Part shown: positions 10,748-19,850 of the stretch, one piece after another
Position numbering within the stretch: position 1 is the first letter of the stretch
Layout: the number at the start of each line of letters is the position of its first letter
The notes under the pieces: model-generated
Told to the model about the DNA's origin: nothing
What the model saw: only the letters and a program-made list of their open reading frames with translations
The model's database searches: none
Program-made: the position numbers and the translations under genes
Source: Sandaracinaceae bacterium
GTDB lineage: Bacteria; Myxococcota_A; Polyangia; Polyangiales; Sandaracinaceae
Assembly: GCA_020633195.1 (NCBI GenBank)
Contig: JACKEC010000015.1
Location: 620,001-684,000 of the forward strand
DNA: 64,000 nucleotides
Direction of reading: 5' to 3'

Positions 10748-11419
10748 TCAGAGCCCGGGCACCATCGGTAGCTTGTTCTCGCGCTTCAACCGCGCCGCGC
10801 CGGTCGTGATGCTGGTCTGCCAATCGCCGTTCGGATCCGCGGCGTCAGGCACGAGCTCTTTCATGGCCGCGACGAACGCCAGCCACGCGGGATCCGTGCG
10901 CGCGAGGATCTGCTTCACCTCGGCTTCGATCGAATCCTGGTCTTTTCGTGCGGCATCGCGCTCGGCGATGAGATCGGCGACGTTCGGTGCGCGACCTTCC
11001 GCCAGTGCGAACCCCACGAAGACTTCTTCGTTGTAGCCATAGCGCGCGAGTAGCTCCGGAATGCGTTGATGGACACCGGCCACACTCGGGACCTTGCCAG
11101 TCGCGTCGAGCTGCCGAACCGCCGCATACAGATTCGCGGGCCACGCGTCGAACAGCGAGTGAGCCGACCAGCGCTGCTCGTCGTCGGGCAGCGCCTGCCA
11201 CGCCGTCCGCACGGCCGCGACCCATTCGATCCACGGCGCGTCGGCGCGCGCGAGCAACGCATCGTACGCCGGCTTCAACGCGTCACGCTTGCGACGGAGC
11301 TCGTCGTAGTCCGCCTGATCCTTTCCCGACCAGCTCGGATTCTTGTCCTGCGACCAGCTGAGAAACCCCAACGCGTCTTGCACCGACGCGTACTCCAGCA
11401 ACGTGTCGACGGCGGACAT
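10748..11419 (-). CDS. Hypothetical helical protein
   Basis: 223-residue cytoplasmic protein without signal peptide, rich in Trp, Ala, Asp and Arg and predicted largely helical (VDTLLEYASVQDALGFLSW; DYDELRRKRDALKPAYDALL). Two related-looking segments, ADAPWIEWVAAVRTAW (about 75) and TDPAWLAFVAAMKELV (about 185), suggest an internal duplication. No known family is recognised. Codon use is normal for the genome; it lies within the repeat-rich accessory region. Confidence 0.65.
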   Translation of the reverse strand: MSAVDTLLEYASVQDALGFLSWSQDKNPSWSGKDQADYDELRRKRDALKPAYDALLARADAPWIEWVAAVRTAWQALPDDEQRWSAHSLFDAWPANLYAAVRQLDATGKVPSVAGVHQRIPELLARYGYNEEVFVGFALAEGRAPNVADLIAERDAARKDQDSIEAEVKQILARTDPAWLAFVAAMKELVPDAADPNGDWQTSITTGAARLKRENKLPMVPGL

Positions 11420-11444
11420 GCTCGAGCTTAGGGCCCGCGCATGA

Positions 11445-11699
11445 ATGAGTCGACCGAGTCGGCGCCGCGGCGCCCGGCCAGCAACGGTCTTCCAGCGTCG
11501 TGCCGAGGGGCACGAGCCCGTCCTCTTCGCGCTCCGCGCCCCGCTGGAGACGGGACGAGACTCGAGTCAGTCGGTCTGGGGAAAGACGGCCCGGGCGAGC
11601 CCGACCCGGCCGGCGGCCCGCACCGTCGGGGGCGTGGGCCAGGCGCTCGGGCTCTCGAAGCGGGCCGTCGAGCGCGAGTGGACGATGATCGAGGCCTGA
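11445..11699 (+). pseudogene. Remnant of an ECF-type sigma factor C-terminus
   Basis: Only the last 25 or so codons are recognisable: RTVGGVGQALGLSKRAVEREW, followed by a stop at 11697, which resembles the region-4 helix-turn-helix of ECF sigma factors (LGLSxRTVERxW pattern). The preceding sequence lacks a recognisable sigma region 2 and is rich in Arg/Pro, so the gene is degraded or truncated. The rest of the 11420-11835 gap shows nothing else I can support. Confidence 0.4.
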
Positions 11700-11835
11700 C
11701 TGCGGCAAGAGCCGAGCGACGGATTTCCCTAGTAATTACACTCACACCCAGCTTTCTTCGATTTTCTTGGCGGACCTTCGGCGCGGCCGGCGCCTCTCCC
11801 TGTGAACCCAGCGAGAGACACCGAGGAGAGCCGAC

Positions 11836-12297
11836 ATGACCACCGCCACCGCCACCGCCGCCGCCTTCTGCCCCGTCAGCCTCGAGCGCGTCGACCACAA
11901 CGCCGTCCGCGTCACCGGCCTCCTGACCGTCGCGATGCTCGCGGCCTACGCGATCAGCGGCTGGGCGGTGTTCGCCATCGTCCTCGCGGCCGACTACACG
12001 GTGCGCGCCTGGACCGGCGGCCGGAGCCCGATGCAGCGCCTCGGTGGTCGCATCGCGCGAGGCCTCGGCATCCCGGCCCTGATGCAGGACAAGGCGCCGA
12101 AGCAGTTCGCGGCCCGCATCGGCTGGATGTTCGCGGTGGCGGCGTCGGTCCTCGCGTTCGTCTCGCCGACGGCCGGGATCGTGGTCGGCCTGAGCCTGCT
12201 CGGCTTCAACGTGCTCGACTCGGTCTTCGACTTCTGCGTGGGCTGCTGGACCTACATCCACATGGTGCTGCCGCTCTCGGCGCGCTTCGGCCGCTAA
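11836..12297 (+). CDS. DUF4395 domain membrane protein
   Basis: 153-residue membrane protein of the DUF4395 family. An N-terminal Ala/Thr-rich lead and CPVS precede four hydrophobic segments (about 28-55, 95-112, 113-130, 138-150). The conserved C-terminal DFCVGCWTYI motif holds a CxxC pair in the membrane, as usual for the family; DUF4395 proteins are often found near thioredoxin- or thiosulfate-handling proteins, so a redox role is plausible. No such partner is adjacent here. The ATG is 12 bases after a GAGGAG site. Confidence 0.85.
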   Translation: MTTATATAAAFCPVSLERVDHNAVRVTGLLTVAMLAAYAISGWAVFAIVLAADYTVRAWTGGRSPMQRLGGRIARGLGIPALMQDKAPKQFAARIGWMFAVAASVLAFVSPTAGIVVGLSLLGFNVLDSVFDFCVGCWTYIHMVLPLSARFGR

Positions 12298-12364
12298 GGT
12301 CGCGACGTCGCGGGTGTGAGGGGCCGACCCGGGGACGGGCCGGCCCTTCGCCGTTTCGAAGCCC

Positions 12365-12540
12365 GGGGAGAACCGTCCGATGTACGTCGCGAGTCGAGGC
12401 CACGAATCGTTCCCGTGCAGCCCAAGCCGGTGCAGGCAGGGGAGAACCGTCCGTGCAGGCAGGGGAGAACCGTCCGCAGGGGAGAACCGTCCGATGTACG
12501 TCGCGATGGCAGGGGAGAACCGTCCGATGTACGTCGCGAG
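12365..12540 (-). repeat. REP-like repeat family A, inverted cluster
   Basis: Five copies on the opposite orientation to those at 8951, 10655 and 14403: full copies at 12365-12393, 12479-12505 and 12512-12540 (GGGGAGAACCGTCCGATG, then TACGTCGCGA) and truncated copies GGGGAGAACCGTCCG at 12439 and 12462. The copies share the 5' GGAG that is typical of REP sequences, although a strong internal stem is not obvious. Confidence 0.85.
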
Positions 12541-12894
12541 TCGAGGCCACGAATCGTTCCCGTGCAGCCCAAGCCGGTGAGGAAGCGAGCGGCCGCGGTG
12601 CGCACCGACCAGCCTTCACGTCCTGAGAGGGTCGAAATCGGCCGCGTGCGCTTCCATGACGACCAAGCGCACGCACGAGCGCGGGGGAGAACCGTCCGAT
12701 GTACGTCGATGGCAGGGGAGGGAGGGAGAACCGTCCGATGTACGTCGCGAGTCGAGGCCACGAATCGTTCCCTTGCAGCCCAAGCCGATGAAGAAGCGAG
12801 CGGCCGCGGTGCGCACCGACCAGCCTTCACGTCCTGAGAGGGTCGAAATCGGCCCCGTGCCCTTCCATGACGACCAAGCGCACGCACGAGCGCG
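12512..12894. repeat. Tandem duplication with 211-bp period
   Basis: The segment 12512-12683 is repeated at 12723-12894 with a handful of substitutions (GCGTGCGCTTCC against CCGTGCCCTTCC near the end). Each unit carries a family-A repeat, a GTCGAGGCCACGAATCGTTC block also found at 12393, and the run AGCGAGCGGCCGCGGTGC. One further family-A copy lies at 12683-12708, between the units. No coding function is apparent from 12298 to 12945; the repetition makes several frames look open. Confidence 0.85.
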
Positions 12895-12945
12895 CCGCCC
12901 AGGCTGTGAGCTGGACGAGCGCGCTCCTCGATGAGCGGTCTGTCG

Positions 12946-14254
12946 TCAGACAGGTGGGTCGGAACCACGGGGTCCTCGGGGAGGCCCGTGCCGGCGGTCA
13001 CGGAGCGTGACGATGCGGGCCGGAGCTCGACTCTCTACGCGCGGGTCGAAGCGGTGCCGCGTCACCGACGGCGGTCGATCTTCTTCGGGCTCCGCGCTCG
13101 TCGTCTCCGCGCGCTCCGCGTCCGCGCTCGCTGTGTCCGCGCTCGTCGTGACCGCGCGCTCCGCGTCCGCGTCGCACTCCTCGACGATCGCCGCCGCCTC
13201 GTCTTGGAGCGCGGCGCGTACCTCGTCGATGAGGTCGAGGGTGCGCGCCGCGGCGCGCACCCTCGAGCTCGGCCCGGACCTCGTCGAGGGTCGGCCCGGG
13301 ACGGGCCACGATCGCGTGGAGCGGAGCTTCCTCCTCGACCGGCTCGCCGCGGTACTCGCGCGCCGCGTAGGTCCCGAAGGGGTAGGCGGCCGCCAGGTCG
13401 CCGAAACGCCGCGCGATCCGCGTCGCGTGATGGCTCGCTCGGAAGGCGCGCACTTCCCGGGCGCCCTCGACGCGCATACGCCGGCCGACGATCCCCCGCG
13501 CCCCGATCCGGAACGTCGGAACCGGCTGCCCGCCAGTCTCTCGCAGGGTTCGGGGCTCGCTCCAAGGGTGGAGACGCCGAACCTCGCGCGCCCCCAACGG
13601 CGCTCGTCGGCGGCTCTGCGCGATCGCGCTCAGGGCCGTCTCGCTCAGCTTGTTCATGTGATGAACGAGCGCGTCGAGGTCACCTCCGAACGCGCGGTAG
13701 AGCTCGGGCGGCGGCGTCACCACGAGGCGGAGCACCTCGGGGCGGTCGGCGCCGAAGTACAGCTCGGGTCGGCGCACCTCGAGGAAGCCTGTCTTCCACA
13801 GCCCAAAGTCGAATGTCGGCTGCGGCATGTGCTCGGGGCGTCGGACCAGCCCCGCCGCGACCGTGTTCAGGTGGTGATAGATGAGGTGGCTCGCCTGCGC
13901 GGCCGCATCGACCAGTCGCATCCGGTGCGTCTGCCGGTCGTCGAAGAGCTCTCGCGGCGCGTCGTAGCGCTGCTCGCACAGCACCGCGTGGAGACCACAG
14001 CTGATATCGCGATTCAGACGCCGCAAGAACTCCGGGAGGTTGTCCGTTCGAGGCGTGACGTCGCCGTGGTAGTGGCTGACGACCGTGGTGAAGTAGTGGA
14101 CCGCCACGCCGGTGTGACGCTGAGCGTCCGCCAGGCTGTAGAGGCAGACGTCGCCCACGCGGGGATCCCACGGCGCCAGGAAGGCCTTGCGACAGACCGT
14201 TCGACGCGTGATCGCCGTCGTCGCGCCTGCGACGTAGATGCCCGGAGGAGACAC
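12946..14254 (-). CDS. REP-associated tyrosine transposase (IS200-like, Y1), C-terminal frameshift
   Basis: HUH-type single-strand transposase of the REP-associated (RAYT) class. Residues follow the family pattern: an N-terminal TRRTVCRKAFLAP block, the metal-binding HUH triad as VVSHYHGDV, NLPEFLRRLNRDISCGL, and the catalytic-tyrosine region LIYHHLNTVAAGLVRRPE. Start taken as GTG 14254 (VSPPGIYVAG), typical for the group; GTG 14278 is possible. The frame is intact to about 13262, where a 22-bp palindrome lies, and the natural-looking continuation (LDLIDEVRAALQDEAAAIVE) runs in another frame to 12946; without a shift the protein ends at 12998 in Arg-rich nonsense. It is flanked on both sides by inverted clusters of repeat family A, the arrangement expected of a REP/RAYT unit. 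Confidence 0.75.
13240..13261. repeat. 22-bp perfect palindrome at frameshift point
   Basis: A perfect inverted repeat with half-site GGTGCGCGCCG and no loop. It lies inside the transposase gene exactly where the reading frame changes. It could fold into a hairpin in mRNA or cause a sequencing or assembly error. Confidence 0.7.
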
Positions 14255-14298
14255 CCCGGCGCACGGTGCACACGCCACGCCGGACGAGCGCTCGTGTG

Positions 14299-14367
14299 AT
14301 CTCGCGGACTTGCAGCCGCCGATCGGCGAACGTGGCGAGATCGGCGTGGCGATCGCCGCACCTCCGG
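14299..14367. repeat. Structured 70-bp sequence shared with the IS91-type end at 21344
   Basis: About 60 of 70 bases match 21344-21412. Both contain GATCTCGC and, about 30 bases on, its complement GCGAGATC, with GCCGATCGGC and GGCGATCGCC palindromes in and after the loop. Both copies lie just upstream of a HUH transposase start, so this may be a transposon end or recognition hairpin. Confidence 0.7.
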
Positions 14368-14402
14368 CTCGTCAGGTATGTCGCGCGCGGAGCGCTCGAC
14401 GC

Positions 14403-14538
14403 TTGCCTCGACGAGTTGCGACGCACATCGGACGGTTCCTCCTTCGCACTTTGCCTCGACGAGTTGCGACGCACATCGGACGGTTCCACCCGGCACTTTG
14501 CCTCGACGAGTTGCGACGCACATCGGACGGTTCCACCC
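14403..14538 (+). repeat. REP-like repeat family A, three tandem copies of about 48 bp
   Basis: Three copies beginning TTGCCTCGACGAGTTGCG at 14403, 14451 and 14498 (periods 48 and 47). Each continues with ACGCACATCGGACGGTTCC. Spacer ends vary (TCCTTCGCACT, ACCCGGCACT, ACCCGGCTTG). They directly abut, and appear to have replaced, the 5' end of the delta-60 repeat gene. Orientation is opposite to the cluster on the other side of the transposase gene. Confidence 0.9.
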
Positions 14539-14541
14539 GGC

Positions 14542-15738
14542 TTGCTCGTCGCGTTCAACGCGTCGGGAGCCCTGATGACGGGCTTTCAGGACAACGGAAG
14601 ACTTGCAGACGACATCGACCTCTCGTCGCGCGAAGAGTTCGTCGATATGGTGATCCAGGCCGTCGGAGGTGAGGAACGGATCCTCGTCCTGGCGAGTGTG
14701 GCTGACCCAGACGAAATGATGCTCGTTCGATATACCAGCGGCGGCGATCGTGACACGACGTTCGGAGTCAACGGAGAGATTCGGATCTCCGTCCCCGGTG
14801 TTGGCGCCGACGCTTCGACGTCGGCCGCCGCTCTCGCAGTCGATACGACCGATGGGTCAATCGTCGTGGCCGGACACAGTTCCGTGCAGATGCTTGGGCG
14901 TTACTATGGAACGCCGGTGGTCGCTCGTTTTACGGCCGATGGCGACCCCGCCCCGTGCGGGGCCTCAGGGGTATTTTTGTGGAGGCCCGAAGTGAATATC
15001 GTCCCGCCTCCCGCTATCGACAACCCCTTCATCGAGGGGGCGGTCCAGTCTTTCGACATGGTCGTGAACGACATGGCGGTCGTCGAGGATGTGGGCATCG
15101 TACTGGTTGGCTACCTGCACTTCTGGGACTTCCATGCCCGGACGCCCTGGGTCGGCCGACTGACAGCTACCTGCATACCCGATCAGAGTTTCGGCGATTA
15201 CGGCACTGGGGTGAAGCTCATCGACACGACGGCCTTCACCGGATCGAATGACGACAATGCCTGGCTCTCGGCAGTCGCTGTCGATGGCATCAACGTCTAT
15301 GCAGCGGGAACGACCGCCACGTTCTCGCCCGGGCGGGGGCTGTTTGGTGGCAGGATGTTTGTTATCGCCCTGGAGGCGGACGGGAGCCTCGATGCCTCCT
15401 TCGGCCCGCCCCTTGGGCCGACCGCTGGTGGGGTAGTTGTCGAACCCTTTGGTTGGAGCGAGGTAGCGCATGGCCTGGCGGTCTCGCCGGGCCCCAGCGG
15501 TGAGATCTTCGTGGTGGGTGAATCGCTCCAGGATGTCCGGTCATCGCGCCGTCGTATCCGCGCCGCCGTGCTTGCTAAGAGCGGCCCCGTCACGTTCGTC
15601 TCATGGCCATCGAACGACTTTGGAGTTCTCGACGCTTGGGCCACCGATGTCGTCCTGCGCGCCGATGGTCAACCCTCGGTCAGTGTAGCTATGCGTGAAG
15701 ATCCGAGCCCGTTCAACCCTCCTCCGCCGGGGCCGTGA
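14542..15738 (+). CDS. Delta-60 repeat protein, 5' truncated
   Basis: About 398 residues remain of a beta-propeller-like protein built of delta-60 repeats, recognised by units such as LLVAFNASGALMTGFQDNGR, YTSGGDRDTTFGVNG, ALEADGSLDASFGPP. The first repeat begins immediately after the family-A repeat array, and no signal peptide remains, so the 5' end looks lost. The frame continues upstream through the repeats but gives only repeat-encoded peptides there. ATG at 14575 is the first internal Met. Base composition is lower in GC than the genome, as in its neighbours up to 19.6 kb. Probably a once-secreted protein, now a fragment. Confidence 0.65.
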   Translation: MLVAFNASGALMTGFQDNGRLADDIDLSSREEFVDMVIQAVGGEERILVLASVADPDEMMLVRYTSGGDRDTTFGVNGEIRISVPGVGADASTSAAALAVDTTDGSIVVAGHSSVQMLGRYYGTPVVARFTADGDPAPCGASGVFLWRPEVNIVPPPAIDNPFIEGAVQSFDMVVNDMAVVEDVGIVLVGYLHFWDFHARTPWVGRLTATCIPDQSFGDYGTGVKLIDTTAFTGSNDDNAWLSAVAVDGINVYAAGTTATFSPGRGLFGGRMFVIALEADGSLDASFGPPLGPTAGGVVVEPFGWSEVAHGLAVSPGPSGEIFVVGESLQDVRSSRRRIRAAVLAKSGPVTFVSWPSNDFGVLDAWATDVVLRADGQPSVSVAMREDPSPFNPPPPGP

Positions 15739-16583
15739 GCACCATGGTCGCAAGACGATACGAAGCTCTAGCGTTCCTACTGGCATGCGCGTGTTCCTCA
15801 ACTCACCAGAATGACGGGGGCGACGACGGGGCCGTCCGAGACGCCGACGCCGCGTCGACTGACTCGGGCGCTGAGGCGGGAACAATGGACGCTGGACCAG
15901 ATGGTGGCGTCGATGCAGGGGTTGATCTGTCGGAGCCGTTTCGCGTCTTCTGTCGGCGTCGTATCCGAGCACTCTGCGATGGCAATCTCTCGTGTTGTCT
16001 CGACGCCACACGTCGCTACGATGCAGAAGACTGCTCTGATGCTGCGATCGAGATGGGCTGTCTGCGTGCCAGCGAGGATCCCGCGCTCCGGGATGGCACG
16101 CTAGACTGGGACGCGAGCGCAGCCGAGTCCGTCTTGGCGGATCTTGAATCGCAAGTGGCCGATTGCGGTGCGATCGAGCAGGACACTGCAGGACTGGACC
16201 GTGTGCTTCACGGGACGCTCGCGAGTGGCGAGACCTGCACACCTGATGCGGCCAACGGATTTGGCTCTCTGGGACTACTCCGCTGCGCCGGCAGCCTCCG
16301 TTGCTCCCTCACAGGAGTTGCAACCGATTTCTCCGGGGTTTGTGCGCCGGTCGGCGATCTCGGAGAGGGATGCATCAACCCCAGCACCGACTGCCGATCT
16401 GGACTGTGGTGTGAGTTCGGTGCGGATGGGATACCTCCGGACGCACCGTACTTTGGGTTGTGCCAGCCGCAGGGCGAACCCTGCGGGGGCGACTACGCCT
16501 GTCCGAGTCGCTTCTGCACTAGGACTTCGCGCCTCTGTTCTGAGCCAGAGGCTGCTGAGACTTGGTGCCGTCGCTTCCTCTGA
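15735..16583 (+). CDS. Cys-rich putative lipoprotein
   Basis: 282-residue protein with GTG start overlapping the previous stop (GTGA); an ATG three codons later is an alternative. Residues 7-17 are hydrophobic (ALAFLLACAC) and end in a lipobox-like LLAC. A DAG-rich acidic linker follows (about 25-65). The body has some 18 cysteines in short spacings (CCLDA, LRCAGSLRCS, CRSGLWCEFG, ACPSRFCTRTSRLC), a pattern seen in myxobacterial surface lipoproteins. No known domain is recognised. Confidence 0.7.
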   Translation: MSTMVARRYEALAFLLACACSSTHQNDGGDDGAVRDADAASTDSGAEAGTMDAGPDGGVDAGVDLSEPFRVFCRRRIRALCDGNLSCCLDATRRYDAEDCSDAAIEMGCLRASEDPALRDGTLDWDASAAESVLADLESQVADCGAIEQDTAGLDRVLHGTLASGETCTPDAANGFGSLGLLRCAGSLRCSLTGVATDFSGVCAPVGDLGEGCINPSTDCRSGLWCEFGADGIPPDAPYFGLCQPQGEPCGGDYACPSRFCTRTSRLCSEPEAAETWCRRFL

Positions 16584-16689
16584 TTCACCGAGAGCTCGTT
16601 CCCATCCCACCCTCTTGGGTCCTCCATCGGTACGTGAAACCCGAGGACCCAGTTCGTCATCGCTGGGCCGGCTGGTTCAGATTCTCCCG

Positions 16690-17922
16690 TTAGAGCTCGA
16701 CACCGTAGCAGCGCAGCGGACCGCCGCTGGGGCTTGAACAGAGCACGCGTTGCATGGAGTCCGGGTTGGAGATAAGCGGAACCAAGCGTGGAGGCGCGGC
16801 GGTCTGGCTCTCTGAGATGAGTCCGCTCGCACCGTCGAAGGACAAGTGAAGGACCGTTGCGCTGCGCTGGCACTCGTCGCCCGCAGAACTCTGTAAGGTG
16901 AGTAAGAAGCGAGCCTCGCCGCCGACGTCACCAGTCGCAAGCAAGATGGCCTGTTCAATGGGGATGGTGCGAACGAGTGACGCCGTTAGGGTCAGGGATT
17001 GGAGGCTCGAACCGCTCAGGAGAGTCATCTCGGGACTGCCCGAGACTTGGGTGAACACGCTGCCCCGATAGCTCGTCGGGTCGACCTGAACCAACATGTG
17101 CGCGATCCTGGCGCAAGAGTGGGAGGACGTGCCGCACTCGAGCAGCCCGGCTTGGAGAACTGACGCATCGTGGAGCCGCACGTTGCGCTGCAGAATTCCA
17201 AGGGTGAGCTCCTCTCTCTCACCGCCTGCGCCGGCGATGAGATCTACGCCGAAGCCCTCGCTGCAGGCGTCATCCGCGCACTCGTACGCGAACCACTCGA
17301 CGCAGTCCGCCTGTCGACACGGTGCCGCTGTCGCCGCGGAGGGGACTACCAAGAACACTGCCTGGCGAGCCGCTAGGGCCGGATCCCACGGATGCTCCTG
17401 AAGAGCCACGACGACGGACTGACGGCCATCCGCGGACTGCGTTGCGGCGAGTCGCGGCAGATGCGGCGGCAAGATGGAAGAACTCTCCCCGCTGTCGAGA
17501 TCGATGTTGAGTGTCGGCGTCATCGCTGGGCCGTCCGCGATCCAGATCCGCGTTCGACCTGGTTCATCACTTGTGCCGAACGAGGCGATGATGAGCTCGT
17601 CATCGACATCATCGTCAACATTGGCGACGGCGATTTGGACGAAGCCGGCATCGTCGATGACGTCGTCGCCGACGAGCACCATGTCGCGCTCAGCGCCCGT
17701 GGTCTGGGCGACGACCTCGACCCTTCCCCCAAGCTCGGTCACGAGGAGCTCGGTAGACTCTGTGGGCCTGCGCACCCATGCGTAGGCGGCCCCTGGAGGA
17801 ATCGGTCCCACAGCCTCCCACTGGGGCTCGAGGCTAGGCAGGGGCTCGCAGTCGGGGTCAGCCTGGCAACTACAGCCAAGTCCCACGAGAAGACCGGAGA
17901 GGAGCCCGGCGAGTGGTCTCAT
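16690..17922 (-). CDS. Putative lipoprotein with VCBS/FG-GAP-like motif
   Basis: About 410-residue protein. Signal peptide with lipobox LLVGLGC (Cys about 17). A stretch FVQIAVANVDDDVDDELIIA (about 95-115) matches the calcium-binding FG-GAP/VCBS repeat pattern; the remainder is beta-rich. Cysteine pairs occur at CRQADCVEW, CADDAC and near the end. ATG 17922 is chosen because it overlaps the preceding stop by ATGA; GTG 17928 is an alternative. It forms an operon with the frameshifted IPT/TIG gene upstream. Confidence 0.7.
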   Translation of the reverse strand: MRPLAGLLSGLLVGLGCSCQADPDCEPLPSLEPQWEAVGPIPPGAAYAWVRRPTESTELLVTELGGRVEVVAQTTGAERDMVLVGDDVIDDAGFVQIAVANVDDDVDDELIIASFGTSDEPGRTRIWIADGPAMTPTLNIDLDSGESSSILPPHLPRLAATQSADGRQSVVVALQEHPWDPALAARQAVFLVVPSAATAAPCRQADCVEWFAYECADDACSEGFGVDLIAGAGGEREELTLGILQRNVRLHDASVLQAGLLECGTSSHSCARIAHMLVQVDPTSYRGSVFTQVSGSPEMTLLSGSSLQSLTLTASLVRTIPIEQAILLATGDVGGEARFLLTLQSSAGDECQRSATVLHLSFDGASGLISESQTAAPPRLVPLISNPDSMQRVLCSSPSGGPLRCYGVEL

Positions 17923-19659
17923 CGCCACTCAACGGCGAGCCGGTCGACCTGCCAGCCCATGTCGGCGCGCCCTCCCCGGAGGTTCCGACCAGTGAGGCGG
18001 ACCTCGCAGAGCTGACCTGCCGCGCTCGAGACGTCGAACACCTCGCTCGCCCATACCCGCTCAACACCCTCATCGGTGAAGGCGGGCTGCTCATCCCCTG
18101 CCATCCGCAACACCCCCGGATACCCCGCGATTGGATCTGCGCGCATGCACCCCCCAGCGCAGCAGACATCGATGTACGCTCCTCCGTTGCGAACGAGATC
18201 GGCGCGCCGGAAGTCGTAGCGGTGACGCAGCGTGAGGGGAGGCTTGGCTACCCACCGGAACGCTCGTGAGGTCCATGGGCAACAGGATGCTGGCCTCTTC
18301 GGGCGGGGGCGCACCACTTGGACGTCCCCTGCGCCGCGGCTCGCCAACCAGTGCCAGAACCGCCGCGTTCGCGCCATCGACCGGCGAGACGCAGTCAACG
18401 GAGCCTCCAGTGCCAGACGGGCACGTCTCGTCGAAGACGATCAGCGGGTCTCCCGTTGGCACCCGCGAAGCGGGACCCTCGCGTCGTCGAACCATGAGGG
18501 CGTCGATCGGCCATCGGCCACCGTCCGCGTACCGTGTGGCCCCCAACCGGAGCCGAACGGACCCGGTCGCCGGGAGGCGGAACGTGTCGGTTCGCCAGCC
18601 AGGCGATGTCCGAGTGAAGCCAAGAGCGCCGTGGAACTCGGATTCGGTCGTACACTGGCTGGGATTGCCCAAGGGGTGACAGTCGGCCGACGAGATGGAT
18701 GCCAGGTCCGTCGAGCTCGAGCCAAGGGACTCCCAGGTGGCGCCACCGTCGAGAGATGCCTGAAGCACGCCACCATCGCCACCCGAGAAATCGGGTCGGT
18801 GGACGAGAACCACTTCGAGCTCCGTGCCCGTACCGAGAACCGACGTGTCAATCGTCGGCGACGTCAGCGTAGCGACCGGCGCGGCGCCACTTAGAGTGCA
18901 GCCCTCTGGATCGAGGCTCGGGGGCAGATCGTCGGCGAGCACCGCGTCTGTGCAGGCAAATCCTGCCGTGAGCCAGCTCCCGAAATCACTGGCTGCATCG
19001 AAAATGATCGGGCCTTGCGCGTCCACGCGCACCGGCGCGCGTGCTGAGTTGCCCCCGGCATCCTGTACAACGAGGTCTGAGACGCCGAGGGGCGCCGAGA
19101 GGGGAATGAAGGCCGTGGCGGTGCCGTCGTCAACCACCGCCCCAGAGACCGGTGACCCGCCGAGTTGGAAGCTCGTTACTGAGGAAAGCCCCTGGCCGAC
19201 AAGACGAACGGTCGCGCCAGGGCGCACGTGTGAGGAGACCACACTTCGAATCTGCGGACGAGCCGGGCCGACGACGGCGAAGGGTCCAGGTACCCCGCGA
19301 GTCGCGCTCACGATCCTGACGGTCTCGCCCTCAACGAGGGCACGGCTCAGCGGGACATCAGCGAGTCGGTTGCTTGTGGCTACCGCTGATCCCAGCGGTG
19401 CTCCGACGGTCCCGTCGAGGGAAGCCGCGTGCAAGCGGAGGGTGTGCCCGATCGGTCCCGCCAGCGAAATCGACGGCTGGCCAGCGGTCGGTGCGAATAG
19501 AAACGAGCTGGGAACAAGATCGGAGTCGATCGGCCGTCCGTCGTCAATGAAATCGAAGACATCATCTCCATTTGAGTCATCGAACAGCAGTCCGTCGACA
19601 TTGATGTCCTCCAGGCGGATAGTACACATGAACGGCCTCTGGCTGCCACAGCTCGTCAA
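17919..19659 (-). pseudogene. IPT/TIG-domain secreted protein, truncated at 5' end and frameshifted
   Basis: The frame from 19659 encodes beta-rich sequence with an IPT/TIG-like domain (PQIRSVVSSHVRPGATVRLV and following) and a jellyroll-like region (DGGATWESLG). Near 18245-18275 the sense changes frame: PMDLTSVP in one frame is continued by RWVAKPPLTLRHRYDF in another, which then runs to 17919. The 5' end lies inside repeat B: the apparent N-terminus SQRPFMC is encoded by the repeat's GTACACATGAACGGCC block, so the true signal peptide is missing. It is probably a decayed gene, or carries an assembly error plus a truncation. Confidence 0.6.
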
Positions 19660-19722
19660 CTTAGTTTACATAAACTAGCTTCTGCGAAGCAGTCGACGTC
19701 CTCCCCGGGGGGAGCCGAGGGA
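19624..19722 (+). repeat. Dispersed repeat family B, copy 2 (right boundary of accessory region)
   Basis: GTACACATGAACGGCCTC near 19624-19641, then the block at 19682-19722 with CTGCGAAGCAGTCGACG and TCCTCCCCGGGGGGAGCCG. Order, spacing and orientation match 8620-8720. Confidence 0.75.
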
Positions 19723-19850
19723 CCAGCGGATGAAGGGGCGTCCAGCACGAGGCCATGATGCCACTGTTGGCGGACTGCGGCAGGGGCGTCGCGAGGTGGA
19801 GCCCCGCTCGAGACGCAGGATCCCTCCGGCGCGCCGGTCCGGCGCACGCT

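Noticed and set aside
12316..12934. Several + strand open frames between the DUF4395 gene and the transposase
   Set aside because: All encode repeat-derived peptides (MYVASRGHESF and similar); open frames result from the duplication.
14403..14538. Possible small CRISPR-like array
   Set aside because: The 'spacers' are only about 10-15 bases and partly alike, no cas genes are present, and scattered copies occur in both orientations.
14266..14541. N-terminal extension of the delta-60 protein made of repeated DELRRTSDGS peptides
   Set aside because: The peptide is simply the translation of the 48-bp DNA repeats, which also occur in other frames and outside genes.
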